Source of the DNA: Pseudomonadota bacterium | GTDB lineage: Bacteria; Pseudomonadota; Gammaproteobacteria; Burkholderiales; Methylophilaceae | Direction of reading: 5' to 3' | Assembly (NCBI GenBank): GCA_029781535.1 | Contig: JAKOWL010000209.1 | Location: forward strand, 1-64,000 | Length of the DNA: 64,000 nt | In this document: positions 62,979 through 64,000 of the stretch, piece after piece | Position numbering within the stretch: the first letter of the stretch is position 1 | Layout of the letters: every line of letters starts with the position of its first letter | Position numbers and translations under genes: made by a program | The notes under the pieces: generated by a model | Databases searched by the model: none | Told to the model about the DNA's origin: nothing | The model's input: only the letters and a program-made list of their open reading frames with translations

Positions 62979-64000
62979 CTAATGCCCGGCATGCTCATGG
63001 CCGGGTTTCTTCACCTGCAATTCTACTGCAGCTGGCGTTTCCTTGGCAGGTACAGGTGCTTGAGGAGCCTCCGGCAACGCACCTGCCCATTCGTAAGCGG
63101 ATGTGCCTTTGGGTTGCTGATAAAAGCCCGGATCGCCATAAAAATCCTTAGGCAAGTCTTTACGCACTTTCAGCGTAGTAAACATACCACCCATGGCAAG
63201 GGCACCAAACGGCCCATTGCCGGCCATCATCGGCAAGGTATTTTCCGGAAGCGGCATGGACATCATCTCTGCCATATCCACCATTTCCGCCATGCCGGTC
63301 TCTCCCATCTGCATGTAGTCAGGCACCAGTTTCCCAAACTGCTCGGCAATCCCGCGCTGGCTCACACCTATCATATTGGGGACCTGATGCCCCATCGCGT
63401 TCATCGTATGGTGGGATTTATGGCAATGGAACGACCAGTCGCCCAGCTCATTGGCAATGAACTCGATTGCTCTGGATTGCCCAACGCCCACATCGGTCGT
63501 CACCTCTGGCCAGCGCGCAGCTTTTGGCACCCATCCGCCACCTGTGCCGGCAACCTCGAACTCGTGCCCATGCAAATGGATAGGATGGTTGGTCATCGTC
63601 AGATTACCGATACGGATACGGACTTTCTCGCCTTGTTTGGCTACGAACGGCGCGATGCCGGGAAACACGCGGCTATTGAAGGCCCATAGATTGAATTCCA
63701 GCATCGTGTTGGTGCGCGGCGTATAGCTGCCCGGATCGATATCATAAGCGCTCATCAGGAAGGCATAATCGCGATCCACCTTCATGCTGTTGGGATTCTT
63801 GGGATGCGTAACCCACATGCCCATCATGCCCATGGCCACTTGCGTCATCTCATCGGCATGCGGGTGATACATGAATGTGCCCGCGCGCTTCGCCTCGAAC
63901 TCATACACATAAGTCTTGCCCGGCTCTATCGGCGGCTGCGTCAGGCCAGACACGCCGTCCATGCCGTTAGGCAGGCGCTGCCCATGCCAGTGGATGCTGG
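62979..64000 (-). CDS. multicopper oxidase, C-terminal part (runs off window end)
   Basis: Open frame to window end giving SIHWHGQRLPNGMDGVSG; C-terminal HPIHLHGHEF and FHCHKSHHTMNAM copper motifs. Confidence 0.92.
   Translation of the reverse strand, partial: SIHWHGQRLPNGMDGVSGLTQPPIEPGKTYVYEFEAKRAGTFMYHPHADEMTQVAMGMMGMWVTHPKNPNSMKVDRDYAFLMSAYDIDPGSYTPRTNTMLEFNLWAFNSRVFPGIAPFVAKQGEKVRIRIGNLTMTNHPIHLHGHEFEVAGTGGGWVPKAARWPEVTTDVGVGQSRAIEFIANELGDWSFHCHKSHHTMNAMGHQVPNMIGVSQRGIAEQFGKLVPDYMQMGETGMAEMVDMAEMMSMPLPENTLPMMAGNGPFGALAMGGMFTTLKVRKDLPKDFYGDPGFYQQPKGTSAYEWAGALPEAPQAPVPAKETPAAVELQVKKPGHEHAGH

Overview
The window is a contiguous chromosomal segment from a betaproteobacterium. The gene content fits Methylophilaceae, but that is inference from family composition only. 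It is mostly housekeeping and is densely coding on both strands. Main blocks: leucine (leuBDC) and isoleucine (cimA) biosynthesis; arginine biosynthesis (argG, argF, argD); an M48 protease/YjgN pair; a Rieske oxygenase and EamA transporter; a NarL/UhpB-type two-component system; dhaL-dhaK; glnE; acs; a tandem GT32-like glycosyltransferase pair; prfC; mtnA with a class II aldolase; glyA-nrdR-ribD-tatD; iscX; two phosphohexomutases; a secreted EF-hand protein; tRNA-Pro(GGG); the thrS-infC-rpmI-rplT-pheS-pheT-ihfA cluster; a glycosyltransferase pair; an ABC-F ATPase; yhdP-nitrilase-tldD; efp-earP; and a partial multicopper oxidase. No CRISPR array, rRNA, prophage or transposase was seen. The most interesting signals are non-coding. 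(1) The glyA/iscX gap holds a textbook NtrC/sigma-54 architecture: two GCAC-N7-GTGC-type dyads 31 bp apart, a perfect TGGCACG-N4-TTGC promoter, and an intrinsic terminator about 55 nt past the predicted start. It looks like a nitrogen-regulated small RNA with a C/U-rich anti-Shine-Dalgarno stretch. (2) A 71-bp imperfect-palindrome repeat with a CGCGCGCG flank occurs three times, each time exactly between two convergent genes. (3) infC appears to start at a non-canonical ATA codon. (4) There are several structured leaders and operator-like inverted repeats, plus a DnaA-box cluster.
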